Shown one piece after another: positions 1-8,700 of a stretch of DNA of 45,911 nucleotides (position 1 is its first letter; every line of letters starts with the position of its first letter). The notes beneath the pieces are model-generated. The model was not told the origin of the DNA. It ran no database searches and saw only the letters and a list, made by a program, of their open reading frames with translations. The translations under genes and the position numbers were made by a program. The DNA is from Puniceicoccaceae bacterium. GTDB lineage: Bacteria > Verrucomicrobiota > Verrucomicrobiia > Opitutales > Coraliomargaritaceae. The stretch lies in assembly GCA_018402305.1 (NCBI GenBank), contig JAGYJE010000018.1, positions 1-45,911 on the forward strand. Reading direction: 5' to 3'.

Positions 1-1410
1 GCGCGCTTCGAGTTCCTCACGTATTTCATAAGCTTTCTCCTCGGTGATGGGATAATAAAACGCCAACACAATGGCTCCACCAAGTGCGACAGCGGGGATT
101 CCAGTGAAAAAGATACGCATCCAGAAGATCGTGCCTTCGCTCTGTGGACCTACAAGATTGGCGTCGAACCCTGTCCACGAGAGCACGTAGCCAGCCATGA
201 GCAAAGCGACGGCTGCGCCGATCTTGAAGGTCCAGCTGTAAACAGCACTGAACATGCCCTCGCGGCGCTCCCCGGTCTTGAGTTCGTCTGCATCCACCGC
301 TTCCGGGATCATGGCGTTGACAAAGACATAAGCTGCCGCGCTGCCGATACCCAGCAGTATCGAGGGAATGATCGACAGGTAAGGATTCTCCGGCGTGTAA
401 AAAGGCCATTTCAAGAGCGTCCCGATGAGTGCCACCGAGAATGCAAAAATCATGGTCGTGCGCTTCCCCCAGAATGTGGATATCTTCTGCAAGAGCGGCA
501 CCGCAATGACGGTGGAAATGGGGATGGTGTAGTTGACGATCGTCATCAGTTTGCCGGATGCGTCGCCCTTGTCGCCGTCATACATGTGGTAGATGGTCAC
601 GTAATAACCGAGTGAGCCAACCATCATCAGTCCCAGTAAGCTGACGACAGTGATGAGGGCGAGGTTAAGAAAAGGCCAGCAGGAGATCGTCTCTTTCACG
701 CTGTGCCAGAGCGGCGTCTTCTTAAGATTCCTACCCTTCGCACCCACGAGGCTTGGATGCTCCTTTGCGAAAATCGCCGGGATCATGATGACGACAAAGA
801 TCAGCGCACCCACCCACAAACTGTTCCACTTCATTCCCTCAGCACGATCTGCGAAGCGGTCGAGACTGGTCAGCCAATAGAGGCTGGAGACGGCGAAAAA
901 GCCAACCTGCTGCAACACGGTGCGAATGGCCATGACACTGCCACGCTCGTGGTAGTCAGGAGAAAGCTCCATCCCCAGCGCGATATAGGGCACTGAGTAG
1001 ATGGTGAAGGCCACGTAGAAAATTAACGACGTGCCCAAAAGCCAACCAAAATAGAAATTTTCGCTTTGCCCGGTGGGAAACCACCAAATCGTGATAAAAC
1101 TTACAGCGCAGAGCACAGCACCCAGCGCGATCCACGGACGGCGACGGCCGAAGCGCGATCGCGTATTGTCCGTTACATTGCCCATAAAAGGATCCGTCAC
1201 CGCATCCCACAAGCGGCAGATCGCGATGACCCAGCCAATGAGCACCGGGTCGAGCCCAAGGGTGTCGTTGAAGATCGGATTGTAGAACTGCATGTAGCCC
1301 TGGATGAGCAATGCGTAGCCGATCATGCCCGAACCATAGAGCAATTTGTTGGAAAAACCAACGCGGTCGGACGGGCGTGTTTCGTGGGCGTTTTTCAGCT
1401 GTCTACTCAT
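1..1410 (-). CDS. GPH-family sugar:cation symporter (MFS_2), 3' end cut by window edge
   Basis: Inner-membrane symporter of the glycoside-pentoside-hexuronide family, expected to import a small glycan or glycoside with Na+ or H+. The frame stays open from the ATG at 1410 to base 1, so the C-terminus lies outside the window. The N-terminal third carries the family signature: a WDAVTDPFMG stretch followed by TDNTRSRFGRRRPW, the acidic cation/sugar-binding helix and the basic loop of MelB-like carriers. Many hydrophobic helices follow. Its ATG overlaps the stop of the GH110-like gene by four bases (ATGA, 1407-1410), so it is translationally coupled as the last visible gene of the sulfatase operon. 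In this context it probably imports the sugar released by the sulfatase and glycosidase. The substrate is inference; the family call is firm. Confidence 0.9.
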   Translation of the reverse strand, partial: MSRQLKNAHETRPSDRVGFSNKLLYGSGMIGYALLIQGYMQFYNPIFNDTLGLDPVLIGWVIAICRLWDAVTDPFMGNVTDNTRSRFGRRRPWIALGAVLCAVSFITIWWFPTGQSENFYFGWLLGTSLIFYVAFTIYSVPYIALGMELSPDYHERGSVMAIRTVLQQVGFFAVSSLYWLTSLDRFADRAEGMKWNSLWVGALIFVVIMIPAIFAKEHPSLVGAKGRNLKKTPLWHSVKETISCWPFLNLALITVVSLLGLMMVGSLGYYVTIYHMYDGDKGDASGKLMTIVNYTIPISTVIAVPLLQKISTFWGKRTTMIFAFSVALIGTLLKWPFYTPENPYLSIIPSILLGIGSAAAYVFVNAMIPEAVDADELKTGERREGMFSAVYSWTFKIGAAVALLMAGYVLSWTGFDANLVGPQSEGTIFWMRIFFTGIPAVALGGAIVLAFYYPITEEKAYEIREELEAR

Positions 1411-3122
1411 AGGTGTGCGCTCATCATCTTCGAGGCTTGCACCGACTCTTGCAACGCTTCGAGACCAAGGTTTTCTGCAATTTCCACTGATTGACAGGCT
1501 TCGAGCGTGACCGCGTGCGTCACGCTCCGCTCCGGGTAGAATCCTGTTGGCTCGATGGTATTTCCGGTAAAGCGCAGCCCCTCCACCGAACGGGCAAATA
1601 GGATACCCTTCCCTGAGGTCGCGAAACGATTGTCCTCGATTCGGATGTTTTGGTGAAAGCAGGCCTCGTTCTTTTCGGGCTCTAAGATTTCAGGGTCAAT
1701 ATCAATTACCGAGTGCCCCCAACTGGGGGACCCGTAACAGCACTCTCCGAAGTCATTATCCCTGATCAAAACATCGCGGACCCCTCCCGACTCAAACCAG
1801 AAGTTCGCATCGCCACTGATCTTTATTCCGGATCCACCGGCACTAATCCGGTTCCTCTCGATCCTGACTTCTCCGGGCGTGCTTATGAGTAAGCCCCGCG
1901 CACGGTTTCCGCGGACCGTACAACCGCGAACGTGCAAATTCGGCGTCCAACTCATATTTTCGATAACATGTCCTGGAAAAAGGCTTTTCGGCAGATCACG
2001 ATCAAACCTGACCCGAGCAAAACGCGCATTGATTGATTCGAGAGATGCGATCACGTTCCCCTCGTAGCTCAAGAGCGTTTGATTATGCGAAAATTGCACC
2101 ACATCCCCGACGCAACCAATCCCAACCCCATGTTGCTCATAGTGCACTCGTTCGACGATAACAGAGCGCGCATCGAGAACCTCCTCAACCCGAAGATTGA
2201 GGCCATGTACGTTAAGCGGATCATCAAGCTGATTTTCAAAAAAACAGTCTTTGAGCTGAATCAAGCCGCGGCAATTCACGAAATGGCTGGCATCGGCGCA
2301 GACTGAAAAGATTCGGCCCTTGCTTGGCTTAACGATGCATTGGCGTAGTTCCACATTTTCGCAGAACTGAGCAATGAAGCCCATCCCGCCAGCTTGATGC
2401 AGCGTGATGGACTCGAAGCGGAGCTCTCTACTTTCGATCATAAAAACGCCGGGCGTGAGCCTCCGATAATGACGAAAAACGATAATGTCTCCATTTTCAG
2501 GTAATTCCGGGAATTCCTCACACAGTCGAATGCACCCATTACCAAGCGACTGTACATCGATACATTCAGGAAAACCAAGACCCATGGAGTCGCCACTCCG
2601 ATACTTTGGCGCCCTCGTTTTCGTGTCGAAAGCGAAAACCCCCTCAGTTAAGGGACTTTCCCAACCCTCACCCTCAAAAATGAGCCTTCGATTCTCGACT
2701 CGATAAGGATAGACCTCAGGATCTAGTTTGACGATGACGCTGCCTGCATCCACCTCCTCAACCTCACCTTGTGAAAAGAAGGGTCGCTCCCAATCGACTG
2801 AAAAATTACACAGGGTGATATTTTCGGAGCGATCCACGACTATAGGAACAACTTCTCCATGGAAAATAAACCGGGCGCCCCCACCATCGATTGTGATATT
2901 TTTTTTTCTGATCAAGGGAAACGCAATACGTTTCAGGCCATGTTGATTATTAGAGATGAAATAATACGCTTCATCAGCTTTCTCCGGCCAGAAATGGTAG
3001 CATTCGGCCGAGAAACGAATAACAGAGCCGTCCCCTGCTTTCTTGATCACCTCACGTATACGGGCGGTCGCGTCGCCGGAAATTGGTTCTATTGTAATGA
3101 GTTTGTTTGCGTATGCAGCCAT
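1407..3122 (-). CDS. GH110-type parallel beta-helix alpha-1,3-galactosidase (putative)
   Basis: A 571-residue protein predicted to be a right-handed parallel beta-helix glycosidase related to GH110, a family that removes terminal alpha-1,3-linked galactose by inversion. The N-terminal part (CYHFWPEKADEAYYFISNN near residues 41-59, ITIDGGGARFIFHGE near 76-90, NFSVDWERPFF near 106-116) matches how I remember GH110 proteins. Residues D277, D300 and D301 have the same spacing (23 and 1) as the three acidic residues I recall as catalytic candidates in a marine GH110 enzyme. No signal peptide is visible (starts MAAYANKLIT), so the enzyme is probably cytoplasmic, acting after import by the symporter next door. 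It starts 27 bases after the pseudopilin-like gene. With a sulfatase in the same operon, a sulfated galactan (carrageenan-like) is the likely target; this is inference. The family could also be a related, unclassified beta-helix clan. Confidence 0.78.
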   Translation of the reverse strand: MAAYANKLITIEPISGDATARIREVIKKAGDGSVIRFSAECYHFWPEKADEAYYFISNNQHGLKRIAFPLIRKKNITIDGGGARFIFHGEVVPIVVDRSENITLCNFSVDWERPFFSQGEVEEVDAGSVIVKLDPEVYPYRVENRRLIFEGEGWESPLTEGVFAFDTKTRAPKYRSGDSMGLGFPECIDVQSLGNGCIRLCEEFPELPENGDIIVFRHYRRLTPGVFMIESRELRFESITLHQAGGMGFIAQFCENVELRQCIVKPSKGRIFSVCADASHFVNCRGLIQLKDCFFENQLDDPLNVHGLNLRVEEVLDARSVIVERVHYEQHGVGIGCVGDVVQFSHNQTLLSYEGNVIASLESINARFARVRFDRDLPKSLFPGHVIENMSWTPNLHVRGCTVRGNRARGLLISTPGEVRIERNRISAGGSGIKISGDANFWFESGGVRDVLIRDNDFGECCYGSPSWGHSVIDIDPEILEPEKNEACFHQNIRIEDNRFATSGKGILFARSVEGLRFTGNTIEPTGFYPERSVTHAVTLEACQSVEIAENLGLEALQESVQASKMMSAHL

Positions 3123-3149
3123 TGAACTTGGGCGGTTATCGAAAGGCGC

Positions 3150-3884
3150 TTAAAAATCACGGCGACCGGTGCAAAAATTTCGCCCTCCGCCCGCATTTGC
3201 GGCTATTTGCATATACTCTGAATACGCATGGGATGATACATGACCGTCCAACCAAAGAACATTCCCCACCCCGCCGTGGCGTGGATCAAATGCCTGGCGG
3301 TGCCCATCTTCACCAGTCTGATCCTCCGTGAGGGTAAACGTCCAATGCACGAAATTGTTCTGGCTCACCACCGTATGCATCCAAGGCAGTGTCGATGTGT
3401 CGACATCTGCATAAATACTGCGCGGCCCTACTAAATTCGGGTTATCTCCCAGAGGCGACCCCTCGTAGGGGTTGACATGGGCGTTGTAAGCGTAATCGAA
3501 AGGGAGTTCACGGGCGTCATAAAAGTCCACCCAACTATTCATCTTGTATCCTGTGGGATCCTTGAAAATATCGGGATCTTCACCTACATAGGGGTAAATC
3601 TGGTTGTGCCAACGAATCCCCGGAAAAGCTCCCTCGGGATAGTATCCATTATGTTCGTTAGCGTGCAGAAGACCGCCAGCGCCCAACTGTCGCAGATTAC
3701 TCACCGACTTGGTCAGGTTAGCTTTGACCCGGGCGTTTTTGATCACGGGGATGAGGATTGCCGAAAGAACTGCGATCACTGCGATCACCGTAAGCAGTTC
3801 AATCAAGGTGAAACCGAGCCTTGCACGCATCTCGCAAGTTGAGTGGGTAGAGAGTGGTGTCATTATTGTATTTTGTGAGTTCAT
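3150..3884 (-). CDS. Type II pseudopilin-like protein with H-X9-DG C-terminal motif
   Basis: A 244-residue protein with a prepilin cleavage/methylation site: G24 followed by FTLIELLTVIAVIAVLSAILIP, with Glu at position +5 of the mature protein. The C-terminal region contains HGGVGNVLWLDGH, the H-X9-DG motif typical of the abundant pseudopilin-like proteins of Verrucomicrobiota, Lentisphaerota and Planctomycetota. It would be inserted in the inner membrane by its N-terminal helix with a globular periplasmic domain. The leader is long (24 residues); ATG codons at residues 8 and 19 are alternatives, but the first ATG overlaps the sulfatase stop (ATGA, 3881-3884), which favours it. Location between a sulfatase and a glycosidase suggests a role in glycan binding, secretion or surface organisation. 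That role is unproven for the family. Confidence 0.87.
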   Translation of the reverse strand: MNSQNTIMTPLSTHSTCEMRARLGFTLIELLTVIAVIAVLSAILIPVIKNARVKANLTKSVSNLRQLGAGGLLHANEHNGYYPEGAFPGIRWHNQIYPYVGEDPDIFKDPTGYKMNSWVDFYDARELPFDYAYNAHVNPYEGSPLGDNPNLVGPRSIYADVDTSTLPWMHTVVSQNNFVHWTFTLTEDQTGEDGHRQAFDPRHGGVGNVLWLDGHVSSHAYSEYMQIAANAGGGRNFCTGRRDF

Positions 3885-5542
3885 TCAGGGTTTGTGCGCT
3901 CGATCAGATTCCTGTATCCCTCCTGCTGGCTTGTAATGGGCTCTGACATGTCGCGAAGCCATTCATGAATACCTGCTTGCATCGCTCTGACCCTCTCAGC
4001 CTGCGAACTCACGAGATTCTTGCGTTGTGCACGGTCGTCCTCAATGTTATAAAAAAGCGCTTGCTCAGGTAACCCGTCCGGAAGATTTTCGTAGAGTCCT
4101 GGCTTGATCGGATTGATCAACATTAGCATCTCGTCGTTTTCCAATAACCAAGCATAGAGCGGGGCTTCGGTGCCGTCCTGAGTATTGTTCTCCCCGGCAG
4201 CTTCATAGGAATACGACCAACGCGACGAATGGATACTGGCCGAGGCGAGTGAGGTGCGCGGGCCTTCCCGGGTCTTTCCAGTCAGAAAGGGGAGAAGGCT
4301 CTTCCCATCGATACCGTCGGGGATAGTCGCACCGGCGGCTTGCAGGACGGTCGGCATCACATCCGCCAAGCTGGCAATTTGCTTATTGATGCCGGGGCGC
4401 ACCACTCCTGGTTGCCAGATGATGAGCGGTACGTTCAGGCCACCCATCCATCCGGTTCCCTTCCCGCCCCGGTTTGGCGCGTTGTAAGGTGGCACATTGT
4501 AGAGTGTGCAGCCGTTATCGGAGGAAAAGATGAAAAGGGTATTATCCGCTTCGCCATGCAAACGCAACGTATCCATGATCATCCCGATGCCGTTGTCGAG
4601 GGCCAACATGTGCCCTGCATAGATGTCGGTAAAACCGTTACCAGTGTCGAATGCTCGCACATAATGCTCCGGTGGTCGTTGGATACCCCCGTGGAGTGTC
4701 TTTGGAGCGTAATAGAGGAAAAAAGGTTCGTCCGCCTTGAGGGATTCGTCGATAAACTCGCAAGCCTTCTCGTTGAAGAGGTCGGTCAGGAACTCGCCTT
4801 CGGGGCGCTGCGGCACAAGTTCCCATCCCTCCCACAGTGTATTCGAGTTGTAGTCCAGATCATCGTGACTATTGTAGCCGAAGTAGTAGTCAAAGCCTCG
4901 GTCCAGCGGGTGTTGCCCAGGCATGGAGGAGGATTGCCAGGGTGTATCTTTAAGCGCTTTGGCAATTTTTGGCCAGTGCCCTTTGTAGTAGGGGTGCACA
5001 GGGAGCTCTTCACCAAGTTCTTCAACCCATATTTTTTCAATAAAACCCGGGTCCTTTTTCGCAACATGCCATTTGCCCACGACGCCCGTGCGGTAGCCCG
5101 CTGCCTTCAGGGGTTCGGCAATGATCGTGCGGTCGGCTGGGATTCCGTGGTCGTCCACATCTTTGTTCCAGTAAGCGCCCCACTGCTGCTGGAAACTGCC
5201 AGTCAAGAGACCCGCCCGGCTGGGTGCGCAAAGTGCCGCCGTGGCGAAGGCACGGTCGAAGATCGCGGCCTCGTCAGACAACTTGGAGAGTTCCGGCATA
5301 CACTCACTGGCGGCTTTGATATGAGCCGCCTTATCGACCGGGCCAAGATGCCCGTGGTTCTGCACGTATTTAGCGTAAATTTCAGGCTCGATAGCCTCCG
5401 GACTTAAGCGCTCCGCATAAGGTGGAATCCAGCCGAGGCCGAGGTCGTCAACGACTAGAAAAATAACATTGGGACGCTCGGCGCAGAGCGGGAGCGCAGA
5501 CAGTAAAGCAAAGAGCAGAAATATCAAAGTTCGTATATTCAT
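3881..5542 (-). CDS. Secreted formylglycine-dependent sulfatase
   Basis: First gene of the operon, 553 residues, hydrolysing sulfate esters, probably on an algal sulfated glycan. A signal peptide (MNIRTLIFLLFALLSALPLCA) predicts export. The mature chain opens with NVIFLVVDDLG, whose D32-D33 bind calcium. CAPSR at 105-109 is the C-x-P-S-R signature in which C105 is converted to formylglycine. GKWH (156-159, K157 and H159) and SDNG (D342, N343) supply further active-site residues. All expected type I sulfatase residues are present. A downstream coupled gene order of pseudopilin, GH110-like enzyme and symporter supports a desulfation-then-cleavage pathway. No formylglycine-generating enzyme is intact in the window. 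A near-palindrome 119 bp upstream (5661-5674) is a likely LacI operator. Exact sulfatase subfamily and substrate cannot be read from the sequence alone. Confidence 0.95.
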   Translation of the reverse strand: MNIRTLIFLLFALLSALPLCAERPNVIFLVVDDLGLGWIPPYAERLSPEAIEPEIYAKYVQNHGHLGPVDKAAHIKAASECMPELSKLSDEAAIFDRAFATAALCAPSRAGLLTGSFQQQWGAYWNKDVDDHGIPADRTIIAEPLKAAGYRTGVVGKWHVAKKDPGFIEKIWVEELGEELPVHPYYKGHWPKIAKALKDTPWQSSSMPGQHPLDRGFDYYFGYNSHDDLDYNSNTLWEGWELVPQRPEGEFLTDLFNEKACEFIDESLKADEPFFLYYAPKTLHGGIQRPPEHYVRAFDTGNGFTDIYAGHMLALDNGIGMIMDTLRLHGEADNTLFIFSSDNGCTLYNVPPYNAPNRGGKGTGWMGGLNVPLIIWQPGVVRPGINKQIASLADVMPTVLQAAGATIPDGIDGKSLLPFLTGKTREGPRTSLASASIHSSRWSYSYEAAGENNTQDGTEAPLYAWLLENDEMLMLINPIKPGLYENLPDGLPEQALFYNIEDDRAQRKNLVSSQAERVRAMQAGIHEWLRDMSEPITSQQEGYRNLIERTNPE

Positions 5543-5660
5543 ATGACCTGAGAGAAGGTTTTAATTAATTGAAATCCAAGAAGTCCAAGGACTGATGGGA
5601 GCTTTGATTCTAGGGTGCTTTGAGGCGCTATTTAATTCAAGCAGAGTCTTTACTGGCTTC

Positions 5661-5674
5661 AGTTAACGTTGACT
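5661..5674. promoter_or_regulatory. Putative LacI-family operator upstream of the sulfatase operon
   Basis: AGTTAACGTTGACT, a near-perfect palindrome (12 of 14 positions symmetric) centred on CG, as is usual for LacI-family operators. It lies 119 bp upstream of the sulfatase ATG. An identical 14-mer occurs at 11204-11217, next to the lacI-type gene. Identity of two sites at these two promoters is seen directly; binding is inference. Confidence 0.65.
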
Positions 5675-5728
5675 GCTTTGCCGGAACTATCCGGAGAGAG
5701 CCGGACTCAATTGCGCCGATTTAAAGAC

Positions 5729-8700
5729 CTAGCGTGTCACTTCCAGCTTAAGGAACCCATGTTTGCTGGTGACGGGTATACTGGCTCGGATCAGGCTATA
5801 CTCTGGAGTCCCACCGATAATTTCCTCGGTAACACCGACTGTCGACCAGGAGGCCGGCTGGTCGAGGGTTTCTGTCCACAAACAGTGCACAGTCACCCCG
5901 GAATGCTTACGCCGCTTATACTCGATCGTAAGGGAACCGCCGTCCACACGGGGCTTCAAGTCCACAAGGTCGGCCAGCAGAGGGTCGCTCATGGTGGCAA
6001 ACTCCAAAAGATTGACCCGACGATCTCCATCCGGGTCGTTATTGTCTCCGGCGATTGACGGATTCGTCGCATCCACTCCGAAGACGGCCAAACGCCATTC
6101 GTCGATGGGCAGGTCTTTAATCGTCTGCGAAGCGGAGGATGGGGCATCGACGCCGTAAGCGACTTGAGGAACGATGTTGAGGGTGATTGTTTCGTCTCCC
6201 TCGGGAATCGAGTCGGTGATCGGCATGACGCTGAAAGACACGGATGAATCGTTCGCAGCCAAGTCCACCGTGGCTGGGAAGGTGAAATCCGCACCGCCTT
6301 CGGCAGTCCCAATACTTTCAATCGTAACCGTAATCGCACCGGTCGGGCCGACCCGGTTGATCGTAAAGTAACCCGCCTCCGGCGTGAGCTCCGAGAAGGG
6401 GTTCGACGGTCCAGTCAGTGTGAGAATCGGCTTATCAGCTAGATTTACAGATGCTCCAAAAGCATCGCCAGCGAGTGCATAATCGAAGTGGTTACTCGAT
6501 GATGCTCTCAAAGCCACCTCCTCCGAGCCTTCGATCAGCGCATCCGGAAGCCCTTCGATGGCGACGTCAACGCTTGCGAGATTGGACGGAATCGTGGCGA
6601 TCCCACTCAGTTGAGTATAATCTGTGCCGTGAAGTGCGCTGCCACGCACTCCATAATTTATGACCAATGGAGTCGAAGCCACCGGATCCCGAGTAAAGCG
6701 GATGAAGCCCAAACCACCGTTACCTTCGCCGGCAAAGCCATCTACCGTGGTCAAGGTCACCGTGGGTATTTCGTCATCCACAATATCGATCTCGACGTGA
6801 TTGGGCGTGTGATCCGCGATATAGCCAACTCCTGGTGCCAGACGAAAGCGTAGAGTCTTCAAGCCTTCGAGTTGAGTATTGTCCAAGGCAGTGACTTGCA
6901 GCACCGCCGTCTCGGCACCTGCGGGTATCACCATACTCAATGATCCCGTATCAAAAATGTAGTCCGCTCCATAAGTGGCGAGGCCGGCTCCGCTGCTGGT
7001 GGCGAGGTTGACGGTCAGGTCATTGGTGCTATCTCCATAGCGAATAAAAAGCACCTCGGCAGTGCCACCGTTTTCGTCGACGTGACGATTCATCGGGATG
7101 GCGCGAACGCGTGAATCGGTACTAGCCGCATCCTGGATCAAAAGTGTTGCCTTCGTCGTTTGAGTGTCCACCAGCGACAGCCCCGTGCCCATAGCCAGAG
7201 AAAGGGTCACATCCTTCGGCCCTGCTGCCAGGTCGTTGTCGATCGGAGTGACGGTGAGCCTCAGCGTATCGTCGTCGGCTCCGCCGGTCATTGAATACAA
7301 GCCGCCCACAGGAGCGGGCGAGATGGTGTAGTCCACCCCCTCCACAGCATCCCCCGAAAAGGAAACCCGGAAAAAAACATCACCGGAAAAGCGTTCTCCA
7401 GAGGCTCCCTGCACCCGGGAAATCACGAACTGCCCCGGCGTGCCGCCTTTAATCGCCGGGCCAACCGCCTCGACTTTTAGTGCCCGAGCGCGGAAGTTGA
7501 CACCGGTCACATTGGAGCTGACTTGAAGGGGATTGGTAAAACCACGCCCTGCGTAATTATCGTAGTCCTTTGTCGCCCGCAGGGTATAGCCGCCTGCCGG
7601 AAGAAGCCCAAGCGTATACTCCCCTGATTCATTCGTGAGCGTTGCGCGGTAATTGTTATCATTAAAGTTCAAGCCATTATCAATGGCGACGCCTGTGATA
7701 CCATTTCCCTCATGATCCAGAACCACACCGGAGACACTATAACCCGACGGCGTGCCGACCTTGATGGGAATGGACTGATACGAGGTGCCTCCCTTCATAT
7801 CGGTGACCACCGCAATGACATGGTAGACTCCAGGTGCATCCCAACTGTGGCTGCGGGAGGTGATGGTAGACGCGCTGAAGTTATGATAATTATCGCTATC
7901 AAAATACCAAAAATACCTGAGTTCATCACCATCGGGATCTGAAATATCCGTCAGGGTAAAATTGACGGATTCACCGACCGCCGGATTTGTCTCTGAGACA
8001 GTCAAGGTAGCGGTCGGGGGAGCGTTATCGATAAAACTTTGTTCATGGTGGACCTGGACATCGATCCATGAAAAATCGTTGGCACGCAGAAGTGGCGTTA
8101 TATGGACACCCTGTTCATGATCCGAGAATGTCCATCCGATTGGGATGGTGGAGTCGCGGTCATCGTTTTTTGACCAGTACGTAACGTCAATACGCTGCGG
8201 GTTCGCAAGCGTGCCGCCCCATGCCATACCTTGCCCCTGGAGCAGGAGTCCATTTCGAAAAGCCTGACTATTATAATTTTTGCGATACTCGAGCCAGTAG
8301 ACATCGCGATTTGGTGTCTGGATTCGGATCGCATAGCGCTTATCCGGATCTATGTTCGGGTGATCGAGCGCATAGATGCGGTGACGACCACTGGCCAAAC
8401 TATCGACAAATTCGGAGGGTTTGAGCCATCCGGCACGGAACTTTTGATAGGAACAAAACCCGGCTCTGCTAAAGTCATAACCATCGGCCATGATACAGAA
8501 ATTGTGGTCGTATTCCGTACTGGCGCTGGGGCCAATGGCGGCTTTTTTATCGGTGTTCCAACCATTGGAATGAAAGAGGGTGTAGTTGTGGCCGATTTCG
8601 TGAGTGAGCAGACTGGGTGAATTGAAGCGCACCCAGATATCACTGGGGTTTCCTCCGATGTTAGCGAAGCCACCAAAATTCCCCGGTGCTCCATTGTAGC

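Noticed and set aside
4340..5407. Plus-strand open frame of 355 codons opposite the sulfatase
   Set aside because: The sulfatase on the minus strand has all catalytic motifs; the opposite frame has none.
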